Below, piece after piece: positions 55,501 through 64,000 of a stretch of DNA of 64,000 bases; the first letter of the stretch is position 1; each line of letters starts with the position of its first letter. This DNA comes from Moraxella osloensis (GTDB lineage Bacteria > Pseudomonadota > Gammaproteobacteria > Pseudomonadales > Moraxellaceae), in assembly GCF_001553955.1 (NCBI RefSeq), contig NZ_CP014234.1:1426001-1490000 (forward strand), written 5' to 3'. The translations under genes and the position numbers were made by a program. A model generated the notes under the pieces. That model was not told the origin of the DNA. It worked only from the letters and a program-made list of their open reading frames with translations, and did not search any database.

Positions 55501-56733
55501 TTAAAACAACACCCGCACCCGAATGGTTTCTGGGATATTTTTAAGCGCTTCAACCGCTTGCGCAGAATCGCCACTACCCACATCCATCACCAGATAGCCC
55601 ACATCTTCTTCGGTCATCAGGCTTTGGGCAAAGATATTGATATTGGCATCGGCAAAGGATTTGTTAATCTGTGACAACACGCCAGGCACGTTTTTGTGGA
55701 TATGGAGCAAACGATGCGTGCCTTCTTTTTGTGGCATACTAACATTTGGGAAATTCACAGACGTTGCAGTATCACCCATATCAGAGTAACGCACAAATTT
55801 TTCTGCCACTTCAAGACCGATATTGGCTTGGGCTTCTTGGGTGGAGCCACCGATATGCGGTGTCAAAATCACATTGTCAAACGCGCGCAGTGGTGATTCA
55901 AATTCTTCATCCGCTGATTTTGGCTCTTTGGGGAACACGTCAATCGCCGCGCCCAAGATATGACCGCTTTGTAAGGCTGCCGCTAGCGCATCAATATCCA
56001 CACATTTGCCACGCGCCGCATTAATAAGATGCGCGCCTGGCTTCATGGCAGCCAATTCTGTGGCGGTAATCATATTACGCGTACTTGGCAAATCTGGCAC
56101 ATGCAAGGTGACCACATCGGCTTTACCAAGCAGTTCTTCTAGGCTACCCACTTGGGTGGCGTTGCCCAGTGGCAATTTGGTAACCACATCATGATAGATG
56201 ACTTTCATCCCAAGGCTTTCAGCGAGTACCGATAGCTGAGTACCAATAGAGCCATAACCCACGATACCTAAAGTTTTGCCGCGTACTTCATAGCTGTCTT
56301 TGGCAGATTTGTTCCAGCCGCCACGGTGTACCACCGCGTTTTTTTCAGGGATACCGCGCATCAGCATGATGATTTCGGCAAGGACAAGCTCCGCGACAGA
56401 GCGGGTGTTAGAATAAGGGGCATTAAAGACAGGGATACCCAGCTCACGGGCAGCTTCCAAGTCCACTTGGTTGGTGCCAATACAAAAACAGCCAATGGCG
56501 ATGAGCTTTTCGGCTTTTTCTAAAATATCGCGGGTCAAATGGGTGCGAGACCGAATACCGACAAAATGGGCGTCTTTGATTTTTTCGCTAAGCTCTTCGG
56601 GGTCTAAGGCGGTTTTGATGTTCTCAACATTGTGATAGCCCGCCTCTGACAGCACTTTAAAGGCATTGTCATGCAAGCCTTCAAGCATCAAAAAGCGGAT
56701 TTTGTCTTTCTCAAGTGATAGATTTTGTGCCAT
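55501..56733 (-). CDS. serA: D-3-phosphoglycerate dehydrogenase, ACT-domain type
   Basis: A 410-residue E. coli-type SerA. Family features are LEGLHDNAFKVLSEAGYHNVE at the start and the dinucleotide site GIVGYGSIGTQLSVLAES (about 157-174). Catalytic Arg is in NAARGKCVDID, Glu in FPKEPKS and His in ILTPHIGGST. A C-terminal ACT domain (GVLSQINKSFADANINIFAQSL, about 345-410) provides serine feedback inhibition. It oxidises 3-phosphoglycerate and can also reduce 2-oxoglutarate to D-2-hydroxyglutarate. The divergent gene at 56935 fits disposal of that by-product. Confidence 0.95.
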   Translation of the reverse strand: MAQNLSLEKDKIRFLMLEGLHDNAFKVLSEAGYHNVENIKTALDPEELSEKIKDAHFVGIRSRTHLTRDILEKAEKLIAIGCFCIGTNQVDLEAARELGIPVFNAPYSNTRSVAELVLAEIIMLMRGIPEKNAVVHRGGWNKSAKDSYEVRGKTLGIVGYGSIGTQLSVLAESLGMKVIYHDVVTKLPLGNATQVGSLEELLGKADVVTLHVPDLPSTRNMITATELAAMKPGAHLINAARGKCVDIDALAAALQSGHILGAAIDVFPKEPKSADEEFESPLRAFDNVILTPHIGGSTQEAQANIGLEVAEKFVRYSDMGDTATSVNFPNVSMPQKEGTHRLLHIHKNVPGVLSQINKSFADANINIFAQSLMTEEDVGYLVMDVGSGDSAQAVEALKNIPETIRVRVLF

Positions 56734-56890
56734 AACAACCCCTAGTCAGTATTTTTAGTCAATTATCCTATCACACTTGCTGGGTTTTTTGTGGTGAAAT
56801 TCCAGCAAGATGGCATGATTTTTTTGTCTTATGGGTAAAAAATTCTTCATCAATCGCCAGCGTTTTTGTCAAAATTTATGCCGTTAGTTA

Positions 56891-56899
56891 TGCTATGAT
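56891..56899 (+). promoter_or_regulatory. Extended -10 promoter element
   Basis: TGCTATGAT, the same nine bases as before rdgB, 36 bases upstream of the FAD-oxidoreductase start. The stretch between it and serA (about 150 bases) must also carry the serA promoter. Confidence 0.45.
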
Positions 56900-56934
56900 A
56901 GAGCCTCAAAAACCTTTTCAATCTGTATAAACAT

Positions 56935-58362
56935 ATGGGTAAAAGCCACACCATGACTGCTAATCAGACCGCCATCAATACGCTCATTGAACAACTACGC
57001 CAGCAAGGATTTGACGAACACCAAATCAAAACCGATGCGGACAGTTTGGGCTTTTGGGGCAAAGATTGGACCAAGCATTTTGAGCCCAATGCCAGCGCCA
57101 TTGTCTTCCCAAAATCCACCCAGCAAGTGCAAGCCATCGTCAAGCTATGTAATGCGCTAAACATCGTTATTACCCCAAGCGGTGGACGGACGGGTCTATC
57201 TGCAGGGGCGGTTGCCGCCAATGGCGAGGTGGTAATTAGCCTTGATAAAATGCACCAAGTATTGGGCTTCTACCCTGCTGACCGTATGGTGGAAGTGGAA
57301 GCCGGTATCGTCACCAAAGCGCTGCAAGACTTTGCCCAGCAGCAAGGGTTATACTATCCCGTGGACTTTGCGTCAGCCGGTTCAAGCCAGCTTGGTGGCA
57401 ATATTGGCACCAATGCCGGTGGTATCAAAGTCATCAAATACGGCATGACCCGCAACTGGATATTAGGTCTTACGGTGGTGACAGGTAAAGGCGATATTTT
57501 GCACCTCAATAAGGGCATGATAAAAAATGCCACCGGTTATGACTTGCGTCATTTGTTTATTGGGGCAGAAGGCACCTTAGGCATTGTCACTGAAGTGCAA
57601 GTCAAGCTAGAGCGTCAGCCCAAGAACCTAACCGTCATGGTGCTTGGCGTACCAGAGTTTACCAATATCATGCAAATCCTGTCAGCCTTTCAAAGCAAAA
57701 TGGATTTGACCGCGTTTGAATTTTTTGATGATGTCGCCGTTGATAAATTACTTGCCACAGGTCATGTACAAAAACCCTTTGAAACCGATGCGCCGTTTTA
57801 TGCGCTACTCGAATTTGAAGCGCCCTACGAGCCGATTATGGACATGGCGATGCAGATTTTTGAAGACTGTATGAGCGAAGGCTGGGTGCTTGATGGGGTG
57901 ATGAGCCAATCGATTCACCAAGCCCAAGAGTTATGGAAACTGCGCGAGTATATCTCTGAAACCATCTCGGTATTTACCCCGTACAAAAATGACATCTCCG
58001 TGCTCATCAGCCGCGTGCCAGAGTTTATCGCGGATATCGATGCCATTGTTAGCCAAAACTATCCGGATTTTCAAGTGTGCTGGTTTGGGCATATTGGCGA
58101 TGGTAATTTACACTTAAATATTTTAAAGCCAGAGAACCTTAGCAAAGACGAATTTTTTGAAAAATGCCAAGTGGTCAACAAGCACGTGTTTGAAACGGTG
58201 CAAAAATACAACGGCTCTATCTCAGCCGAGCATGGCGTGGGGATGACCAAAAAGCCGTATCTTAATTACACCCGTCCTGATGAAGAAATTGATTATTTGC
58301 GCGCCATCAAGCAAGTGTTTGACCCCAATGGGATTATGAATCGTGGTAAGATTTTCGACTAG
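56935..58362 (+). CDS. FAD-binding oxidoreductase, D-2-hydroxyglutarate dehydrogenase-like
   Basis: A 475-residue vanillyl-alcohol-oxidase-family flavoprotein related to GlcD and bacterial D-2-hydroxyglutarate dehydrogenases. The FAD domain has PSGGRTGLSAGAVAANGEVVISL (about 78-100), the PVDFASAGSSQLGGNIGTNAGG segment (about 140-161), and TGYDLRHLFIGAEGTLGIVTE (about 203-223). The C-terminal half has FGHIGDGNLHLNI (about 385) and the SAEHGVG motif (metal and substrate site). Divergent placement beside serA supports D-2-hydroxyglutarate as substrate, as known for Pseudomonas. D-lactate and glycolate are alternatives. ATG 56953 is a possible shorter start. Confidence 0.85.
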   Translation: MGKSHTMTANQTAINTLIEQLRQQGFDEHQIKTDADSLGFWGKDWTKHFEPNASAIVFPKSTQQVQAIVKLCNALNIVITPSGGRTGLSAGAVAANGEVVISLDKMHQVLGFYPADRMVEVEAGIVTKALQDFAQQQGLYYPVDFASAGSSQLGGNIGTNAGGIKVIKYGMTRNWILGLTVVTGKGDILHLNKGMIKNATGYDLRHLFIGAEGTLGIVTEVQVKLERQPKNLTVMVLGVPEFTNIMQILSAFQSKMDLTAFEFFDDVAVDKLLATGHVQKPFETDAPFYALLEFEAPYEPIMDMAMQIFEDCMSEGWVLDGVMSQSIHQAQELWKLREYISETISVFTPYKNDISVLISRVPEFIADIDAIVSQNYPDFQVCWFGHIGDGNLHLNILKPENLSKDEFFEKCQVVNKHVFETVQKYNGSISAEHGVGMTKKPYLNYTRPDEEIDYLRAIKQVFDPNGIMNRGKIFD

Positions 58363-58385
58363 ATAACGATTTTCGACTAGATAAC
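58350..58385. repeat. Exact 18-bp tandem duplication spanning a stop codon
   Basis: GATTTTCGACTAGATAAC at 58350-58367 is repeated at 58368-58385. The first copy contains the stop codon TAG of the oxidoreductase gene (KIFD-stop). Confidence 0.92.
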
Positions 58386-58428
58386 ATTGTTACAAAAAAG
58401 GGATACAAAAAAAAGATACAAAAAAAGA

Positions 58429-58460
58429 CCTTTAACTGAGGTCTTTTTTTTGTCGCTCAC
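58429..58460. terminator. Bidirectional terminator, oxidoreductase / LOG gene
   Basis: AAAAAAGACCT, seven-base loop, AGGTCTTTTTT. It lies between the convergent genes ending at 58362 (+) and 58465 (-). Confidence 0.85.
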
Positions 58461-58464
58461 GGGG

Positions 58465-59115
58465 TTAGATTCTATTCACATTCAGCGTGTCTGGCATATT
58501 GACAATCGGTTTGAGTAGTTCAATGGCTTCTGCGACAGTATCACAAACGATTAATCGCTGTAAATCTTCTGGCTTCATAAAGCCTTGCTCAGCGGTAAAC
58601 TGTAGATGTTCAATCAATTTGTCATAAAAACCATTGATATTGAGAATAATCATCGGCTTTTCATGTTGATATAGCTGTCGCCAAGTGGCAATTTCCATGA
58701 TTTCCTCAAGGGTGCCAAGCCCACCGGGCAAGGTGATAAAGGCACTGGCATACTCTGCCATGATGGCTTTACGGGTATGCATGGTATCGGTCAAATGCAA
58801 ACGCGTCAGCCCACCATGCGCCACTTCTCGATCCATCATAAATTCAGGAATCACACCCACGGCAATACCGTTTTTTTCAATCACACCATCGGCAACCGCG
58901 CCCATACAGCCAATCACCGCACCGCCATATACCAGACCTAACCCCACTTCAACCAACCCCCTACCCAGTTCATGCGCCGATTGGACATAGACAGGGTCAT
59001 TGCCTTTGCGAGAGCCGCAATACACAGCGACTAAGGGAACATCAATGTCATGAAGTTTGACAATTTGTGCAATATCGCTCACTTCTTTACTAGTAATAAT
59101 ATCTACGGGTGTCAT
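58465..59115 (-). CDS. LOG-family protein (cytokinin riboside monophosphate phosphoribohydrolase-like, TIGR00730)
   Basis: A 216-residue Rossmann-like protein. VAVYCGSRKGNDPVYVQSAHELGRGL begins the fold. Family motifs follow: GLVYGGAVIGCMGAVADG (about 60-77), RKAIMAEYASAFITLPGGLGTLEEI (about 115-140, with PGGxGT) and the Glu that follows it. Homologues release ribose 5-phosphate from AMP-type nucleotides. ATG 59115 follows AAGGA at the right distance; the frame to 59151 is not needed. Its biological role in non-plant-associated bacteria is unclear. Confidence 0.88.
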   Translation of the reverse strand: MTPVDIITSKEVSDIAQIVKLHDIDVPLVAVYCGSRKGNDPVYVQSAHELGRGLVEVGLGLVYGGAVIGCMGAVADGVIEKNGIAVGVIPEFMMDREVAHGGLTRLHLTDTMHTRKAIMAEYASAFITLPGGLGTLEEIMEIATWRQLYQHEKPMIILNINGFYDKLIEHLQFTAEQGFMKPEDLQRLIVCDTVAEAIELLKPIVNMPDTLNVNRI

Positions 59116-59365
59116 GCTTTTTCCTTTTAATGTGTTGTCATTATAGGTCAATCATCCTACAAATTCGTGAACGCATCCTAGGCGCAGCGTATCTCATTTT
59201 GGCTACATTTGGCGCATAGGCATTATAATTGGTGCAGTTGGCGAAAAATAAAGCAATGGCTGTTAAAAAGCCATCAATGAAAGGCTGCACAAGATAGCTT
59301 TGATAAGAAAGGCTTGATAATAAAAGTAGGCTATCAAAAGCCATCAAGTAGATATCCTAATAAGT

Positions 59366-59482
59366 ATGATGGGCATTGGCAGCGACGCCATTGCCACTGG
59401 CATAGATGTTGGCGAGAAAATATTGGGCTTGCTGTTCGTATTCAGACGTTGGGGTCATACCGCATTCCGCGAAATTCGATAG
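59366..59482 (+). CDS. Possible small ORF in the 393-base LOG-HerA gap
   Basis: A 38-codon frame with two adjacent ATGs. It encodes an amphipathic to hydrophobic peptide (DAIATGIDVGEKILGLLFVF) with a basic tail (RRWGHTAFREIR). No family is recognised and no clear ribosome site precedes it. The rest of the gap 59116-59508 holds nothing I can name. It may be a remnant of a longer gene. Confidence 0.25.
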   Translation: MMGIGSDAIATGIDVGEKILGLLFVFRRWGHTAFREIR

Positions 59483-59508
59483 AACCAAAAGGTTTATATT
59501 GCGTCTGT

Positions 59509-61902
59509 TTATAGCGGCTGATACAACACGCCGACCAACAACACCGTGATATCCTTCGCTGCTGGGGCAATCTGTACCGTCTCAAGTGCTATTGACTGGG
59601 CATCATATGTGGTTGCCAAGGTGTCGATTTGGCTTTGTAACTGCTGCCCAATACTGTCTAACTCCTGCTGCAGCTGCTGGCGAATCGCATCAAGCTCTGC
59701 GGCACTTTGTTTGTTGGCATTGATATCGCCCACCGAGTTCATGGCGCGTTTGACGTTATTGATATTGGTCTGTGACAACGCCTTACGCCCCATAAACGCG
59801 CCTAAGACCGCAGAACCAATACTGACCCCTGCATCAAGCCAGCCTTTGCTCGACTCAGCGGCTTGTTGTTGGTATTTTTCATTGGCGGCTTGTAGTTTTT
59901 TGGCTAGCGCGTCTTGTTTTTTAGCAAAGCTATCACGCAGCTGGGCAATGGCGATATCACGCTGTTCATGCAGCGGTACGATGAGCCGATTGCGGAAGGC
60001 TTCTTCGCTCTCTGCCACTTCGCTATACAGCTTTAAACTATCGACATACCACAGATTTAACACTTGCTGCTGACGGATGGCTTCTTTCACCGCTTTTTCC
60101 CAAGCTTTCCATGATGCCTTGTCGAGCGCTTGGGTAGGCAGTTGTTTGAGCACAGCAGGTTGGTGCGGAGCCGATTGTAACTGCTCAAAGGTCAAATCAC
60201 TTAAAATCGCTTGATGCCAATCTACCACCAACGGCGGCTCACCAAATGCTGTGGTTAATAATAGCTGCTGCTGACTTTGAGCGCCTGATTTTTTGTCATT
60301 AAAAAATACCCGCGCATAGGCAAAGGCAGTAGGCTCATAGAAGGTTTGCCCATCGCCCGCCATGTCTTTGGGTGCATAATACAAGCCCACATCTTTGGGC
60401 AAGGCAGGCGGCTGACTTATGGTGCTTGCTAATGGATTGATAGCAGGCGTGGTGGCTTGCGTTTGCGCTGGGTCGCTAGGCGCAGCGGCTTGGCTATTGG
60501 CTTTGAGCTGTGCTATGGCTTGTTTGCTAAGTGGTCCTGATAAGTAGTTGAGCGTGAAGCGGGTGCTAAAAATCACAGGGCTGGCGTCATGCACATTGTG
60601 CAGCAAAAATTGGCGTTTACCGAGTTTATCAAACCACGCATTGAGCGCCGCTTTGTCCAGTCCACTGCTGCCACTGACAGAGAGCAAGCCATCCATCACC
60701 CGTTCACGGTCTTGCGCAGTCTGCAACCGTCCGATAAACCAAGTACCCGCATTGGATAAGGCTTTGTAGTCCAAATCCACTGGGTTTTGGGTCGATAACA
60801 CAATCCCCAAGCCAAATGCGCGCGCTTGTTTTAGTAGGGTCAATAGCAATACTTTGGTCGGTGGATTGCCAATCGGCGGTAGATAGCCAAACACTTCATC
60901 CATGTACAAAATTGCCCGCAAGGTTGAGGTGCCTTGCTGACGGCGCATCCAGCCCAATAAATTGGTGAGTAACAAGGTGACAAAAAACAAGCGTTCGTCA
61001 TCGGATAGATGCGCAATATTGAGCACACTGGTTTGTGCTTTGCCGTTTTTATCATAAAACAGTGCGCCAGCATCCAGCGGCATGCCTTTAAGCCAGCTGG
61101 CAAAACTTGGTGATGCCAAAAGCGTATTGAGCTTCATCGCCAGTGCGCTACGGTCTTTATCCACAAATACTTGTGACAGCGGCAGGATGCCGATTTTGTC
61201 AAACGGTGGCGTTTGGATTTGGGTAATCAAATCCACTAAGGTTAAAGTTTGGTTATTGTCCCAGGCATTTTTAAGTAGCTGTGCCAAAAACACATGCCCT
61301 GGGGCGAGGTTATCCCCATCGACTTTTAATAGCACCAACAGCGTCGACACTGTCGCATCGATATACTCAGCATAGCTTTCGCTATCATTTTTGATACTAT
61401 CGGGCGGCGGCACGAGATTGCCAAGTAGCGCAATCGGTAAACCATTCTCGCTACCTGGGGTATAGACACTGACACGATTGGCGGCTTTGAGTGCTTGAAC
61501 ACGCTCCGGGGTTTGAAAACTTTTACTAAGCCCTTGTTGCCAGTTTTCTGCGGTTTGCTTGGCAAACTCTGCCACGCTCATACCCGCTTGATTTGCCATG
61601 CCGCTATCAATCCACGGCTCAAAGTCACTGGCTGCCAAATTTGGGAACGTCAATGCTAAATTGCCCAAGTCACCTTTGGGGTCAATAGCAATCACCGGAA
61701 TATTATCCAGCGCAGCTTCTTCCAGTAAGCTAATCCCCAAACCCGTCTTACCCGAGCCCGTCATCCCGATAATCACCGCATGGGTTGTTAAGTCAGCTGC
61801 ATCATATAGGGTTGCTTGACCTTGTGTAGGCTCTGGGTACACGTCTTGACCGAGATAAAATTGACCGATACTATCAGGAATATTATTGGTGAGCGTTGGC
61901 AT
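59509..61902 (-). CDS. HerA-like / DUF853 ATPase
   Basis: A 797-residue ATPase of the HerA-FtsK superfamily (DUF853). Walker A is GMTGSGKT (46-53) followed by IAIDPKGDLGNLAL, Walker B-like RAILYMDEVFGYLPP is near 330 and the sensor-region segment LGIVLSTQNPVDLDYKALSNAGTWFIGRLQT is near 370. The C-terminal half has a basic, Gln/Ala-rich coiled coil (about 620-690) and a Gly-rich hydrophobic stretch (SIGSAVLGAFMG, about 700). The final coiled coil contains repeated QQLQ. Roles for this family in DNA translocation or conjugation-like processes are not settled. It sits alone, with no NurA or phage-defence partner adjacent. Confidence 0.83.
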   Translation of the reverse strand: MPTLTNNIPDSIGQFYLGQDVYPEPTQGQATLYDAADLTTHAVIIGMTGSGKTGLGISLLEEAALDNIPVIAIDPKGDLGNLALTFPNLAASDFEPWIDSGMANQAGMSVAEFAKQTAENWQQGLSKSFQTPERVQALKAANRVSVYTPGSENGLPIALLGNLVPPPDSIKNDSESYAEYIDATVSTLLVLLKVDGDNLAPGHVFLAQLLKNAWDNNQTLTLVDLITQIQTPPFDKIGILPLSQVFVDKDRSALAMKLNTLLASPSFASWLKGMPLDAGALFYDKNGKAQTSVLNIAHLSDDERLFFVTLLLTNLLGWMRRQQGTSTLRAILYMDEVFGYLPPIGNPPTKVLLLTLLKQARAFGLGIVLSTQNPVDLDYKALSNAGTWFIGRLQTAQDRERVMDGLLSVSGSSGLDKAALNAWFDKLGKRQFLLHNVHDASPVIFSTRFTLNYLSGPLSKQAIAQLKANSQAAAPSDPAQTQATTPAINPLASTISQPPALPKDVGLYYAPKDMAGDGQTFYEPTAFAYARVFFNDKKSGAQSQQQLLLTTAFGEPPLVVDWHQAILSDLTFEQLQSAPHQPAVLKQLPTQALDKASWKAWEKAVKEAIRQQQVLNLWYVDSLKLYSEVAESEEAFRNRLIVPLHEQRDIAIAQLRDSFAKKQDALAKKLQAANEKYQQQAAESSKGWLDAGVSIGSAVLGAFMGRKALSQTNINNVKRAMNSVGDINANKQSAAELDAIRQQLQQELDSIGQQLQSQIDTLATTYDAQSIALETVQIAPAAKDITVLLVGVLYQPL

Positions 61903-61957
61903 GGGATTCCCTCAAAAATTTTATAAGTAATGATTTATCGCCAACATGACGACTGGT

Positions 61958-61989
61958 CTAATTGTCTAACTGCCTAATTGTCTAATTGT
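61958..61989. repeat. 16-bp tandem duplication with an 8-bp sub-unit
   Basis: CTAATTGTCTAACTGC (61958-61973) is followed by CTAATTGTCTAATTGT (61974-61989). The inner unit CTAATTGT recurs about every eight bases. Confidence 0.85.
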
Positions 61990-62180
61990 CTAAGAAGCTG
62001 AGTGGCGGTATGTCGGTTTCATTATATGTAAAATTTTATCATTTCGCCTAGCAAAATTTGTCGATTCTTTTGTCGAGCCTTCAATCAATTTTTTAGCGCC
62101 GCAAAGATAATCCTCAATAATTTTTGATACCAAATTTTGAAGTTTACCCACTTACTCTTGGGTATTAAAAGCTGAGCAAT

Positions 62181-62208
62181 AAAAAAAGCGATGGGTGACA
62201 TCGCTTTT
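62181..62208 (-). terminator. Terminator downstream of the TPM-domain genes
   Basis: AAAAGCGATG, five-base loop, CATCGCTTTT. On the minus strand it is followed by TTTTT, so it ends the unit starting with the gene at 64000. Confidence 0.8.
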
Positions 62209-62249
62209 GGTAGGATTGCATCATCGCAATATGCTAATTAAGTTTAAAA

Positions 62250-62843
62250 CTACTTTATAAAAATCATCTTGTCAGCGATTTCATTGCCGTTTGGGTCATT
62301 TTCCAATTGATAATATTGATGTAACAGTTGACCGACATCCGCTAGCAATGCCATCAGGCTTTCCACAGGATGATTGGCTTTAATACCTTCGATAGCCTTG
62401 TCGCACATCGCTTGCCACATGGTTGGCATCACATGGCTATTGATGCCTCTATCGGCGACAATCTCCAGACACCGCTCACAGATATTAAGATACACCAACA
62501 CCCCAGTATTATCCTGCGTATCCCAGACGCGATAATTCCCAAAAACTTCGATCGCTCTGTCTCGGCTGTTTTGTAGCCGTGCTGACGAAATAGGCAAATG
62601 ATTTTCAATCACTAGCACGACTTCGCCGCGATGCCCTTGCTCAGCTTCGGTAATTGCTTGATTGAGCTGTTGTTGGGCCGTAGGCGTTAACCAGCGATTG
62701 TGCAGACTAGGTATAAACGCAACTTGACGCCACCATCTAGCCCAGCTTGGCACAGTAGAAGTCACTGTCGCCATCGGTGAGGTGTAAGCCATGGTTTCTT
62801 CGTTGGCACCATTCGTTGCAATTATTGGGTCATTTGTGCTCAT
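62250..62843 (-). CDS. TPM-domain protein
   Basis: A 197-residue protein. The TPM_phosphatase domain spans about 50-180: LTPTAQQQLNQAITEAEQGHRGEVVLVIEN, then TGVLVYLNICERCLEIVADRGI, with the family-typical strand-helix alternation. No signal peptide or membrane helix is evident. It is downstream of a second, membrane-bound TPM protein (105 bases), the usual two-gene arrangement, often next to lemA. Function is unknown; TPM domains of plant Psb32 bind metal and act in photosystem repair. Confidence 0.8.
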   Translation of the reverse strand: MSTNDPIIATNGANEETMAYTSPMATVTSTVPSWARWWRQVAFIPSLHNRWLTPTAQQQLNQAITEAEQGHRGEVVLVIENHLPISSARLQNSRDRAIEVFGNYRVWDTQDNTGVLVYLNICERCLEIVADRGINSHVMPTMWQAMCDKAIEGIKANHPVESLMALLADVGQLLHQYYQLENDPNGNEIADKMIFIK

Positions 62844-62948
62844 GAAAATTCCATAAAAAATAATGAAGTATATAGTTGATGATAAGGGGTAAAGTTAACA
62901 CAATTTTTTAACTGATGTTTCAATAGCTAGCCGATTACTGACTACTGA

Positions 62949-64000
62949 TTACCAATCGCCACCAGCGCCGCCGCCGCCAAAGCCGCCACCGCCGCCACTA
63001 AATCCACCGCCGCCAAAACCGCCACCACCAAATCCACCGCCGCCAAAGCCGCCACCCGGTAGGAAGACAACGCCACCGCCGCCTCTGCCACCGCGACCAC
63101 CACCGCCACCTCGAAATAGCAAAAATAAAAACACAATAAATGCCACAAACATACTACCCAGTAACCCTGCACCAAAGATTGTACCAAGTGTTACGATGCC
63201 ACCTGCCGTAGCGATAGAACCAAAAAAACGCCCTAATATACTGGTCAAAATCATACCAGCGACAAAGCCAAAAAATCCTAGGAAGATAAGCGGTATACCG
63301 CCCTCTTGATTTGACTGGGCATTGCTATTGGTATTGACTCGATTGGCATCCGCTTGCTTTAAAATAGCAGGATCGGTCGTCAAGCGTTCTTCAATGCGAT
63401 TAATTCCCGCGATGATACCCCCGGCATAATCGCCTTGTTTAAATCTTGGGGTTATGTCATCGTTAATAATGCGTTTAGCGACGGCATCAGGAATGGTACC
63501 TTCAAGACCATAGCCTGTTAAAATATACATTTTACGGTCATTGACAGCAACAACCATCAACAGACCTTGATCGGTGTCTTTTTTGCCCAGTTTCCAGCGG
63601 TCAGCAATTTTCATTGAATAGTCAAAAATATCCTCGCCATTGGTGGTGGGTACAATGACCACGGCTGCTTGCGCCAAACCGCGGTCATTAAGACTACGCA
63701 GTTTGGTTTCAATCGCCTGTTTATCACTGGCAGATAGAATTTTTGCTTCATCTATGACAGGGTTATTTAGAATTAATTTGTCAGCGGCGACAGGGGCTTG
63801 GGTTGATTGCTTGGGTGTCGTGGTCGTCGTAGTCGTTTGGGTATTAGCGGTAGCGGTTGCCTGATTGCTATTTGTCTGATTGCCAGTTCCTTGGGAATTA
63901 CCTGGTATCGGCAGCGCATCATTGCCTAACGTCTCTTTAATTGCATCATTATTGAATACAGCATCATTGAGCGCTTCATTGCTTTGTGCGGTTTTGGCAA
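62949..64000 (-). CDS. TPM-domain membrane protein with Gly-rich tail (5' end outside window)
   Basis: An open frame that continues past the window edge, so the N-terminus is missing. Visible residues are, in order, a Thr/Gln/Asn-rich segment, a TPM domain (LNNPVIDEAKILSASDKQAIETKLRSL ... GYGLEGTIPDAVAKRIIND ... FKQGDYAGGIIAGI), two hydrophobic helices (IPLIFLGFFGFVAGMIL and FGAGLLGSMFVAFIVFLFLLF), and a Gly-rich tail of GGGF repeats ending GAGGDW. This layout is typical of YgcG-type TPM proteins. A TTG at 63677 is not a start: coding clearly extends beyond it. It is the first gene of a unit with the TPM protein downstream. Confidence 0.9.
   Translation of the reverse strand, partial: AKTAQSNEALNDAVFNNDAIKETLGNDALPIPGNSQGTGNQTNSNQATATANTQTTTTTTTPKQSTQAPVAADKLILNNPVIDEAKILSASDKQAIETKLRSLNDRGLAQAAVVIVPTTNGEDIFDYSMKIADRWKLGKKDTDQGLLMVVAVNDRKMYILTGYGLEGTIPDAVAKRIINDDITPRFKQGDYAGGIIAGINRIEERLTTDPAILKQADANRVNTNSNAQSNQEGGIPLIFLGFFGFVAGMILTSILGRFFGSIATAGGIVTLGTIFGAGLLGSMFVAFIVFLFLLFRGGGGGRGGRGGGGVVFLPGGGFGGGGFGGGGFGGGGFSGGGGGFGGGGAGGDW

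Larger units (their letters stand above)
61903..62249. other. 347-base gap between HerA-like and TPM genes
   Basis: No gene seen. Contains the tandem repeat at 61958-61989 and the terminator at 62184. Confidence 0.6.

Overview
The window is a chromosomal segment of a gammaproteobacterium of the family Moraxellaceae, most like Moraxella/Faucicola or Psychrobacter. I infer this from the housekeeping protein sequences, the moderate GC content and the 16S-Ile-Ala-23S-5S operon. I could not run a 16S search. Nearly everything left of 28 kb and right of 34 kb is chromosomal housekeeping or metabolic coding. An rRNA operon sits in the middle.

Layout. 0-5 kb: rdgB and the protein quality-control block tig-clpP-clpX. 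5-13 kb: small metabolic and stress genes (HD nucleotidase, isochorismatase-like hydrolase, ferredoxin, tRNA-hydroxylation protein TrhP, stomatin/NfeD pair, ohrR-ohr, nitroreductase). 13-25.6 kb: an iron-acquisition island with tonB divergent from fhuC-fhuD-fhuB, two TonB-dependent receptors, a PvdE-like ABC exporter and a siderophore-interacting reductase. Four Fur-box-like sites lie upstream of these units. 25.8-27.9 kb: a cpdB-like lipoprotein. 28.1-34.3 kb: a complete rRNA operon on the minus strand. 34.3-48 kb: menA, tex, ompR, a COG0523 GTPase and assorted enzymes, including a decayed actP. 48.4-53.2 kb: thrS-infC and ettA, with visible translational-control signals. 53.3-55.5 kb: a two-gene Septu-type defence module between ettA and serA. 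55.5-64 kb: serA divergent from a D-2-hydroxyglutarate-dehydrogenase-like gene, a LOG-family protein, a HerA-like ATPase and two TPM-domain proteins, the last cut by the window end.

The most unusual object is in the 23S rRNA gene. Helix 25, a classical site for rRNA intervening sequences, carries a 282-bp insert bounded by a perfect 18-bp inverted repeat. It is almost filled by an 81-codon ORF, in the sense orientation, for a GIY-YIG nuclease-family protein. Thirteen bases of the same inverted repeat also bracket a 77-bp segment in the 16S-23S spacer, ending at the 5' end of tRNA-Ala. This looks like an rRNA-resident selfish element plus a possible ORF-less relative.

Other points of note: a hairpin before thrS mimics a tRNA-Thr anticodon arm; infC starts with ATT; actP has lost its middle; and at least a dozen 13-19 bp tandem duplications are scattered mostly through intergenic DNA. 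Start codons were chosen from Shine-Dalgarno spacing where visible and often differ from the longest ORF.
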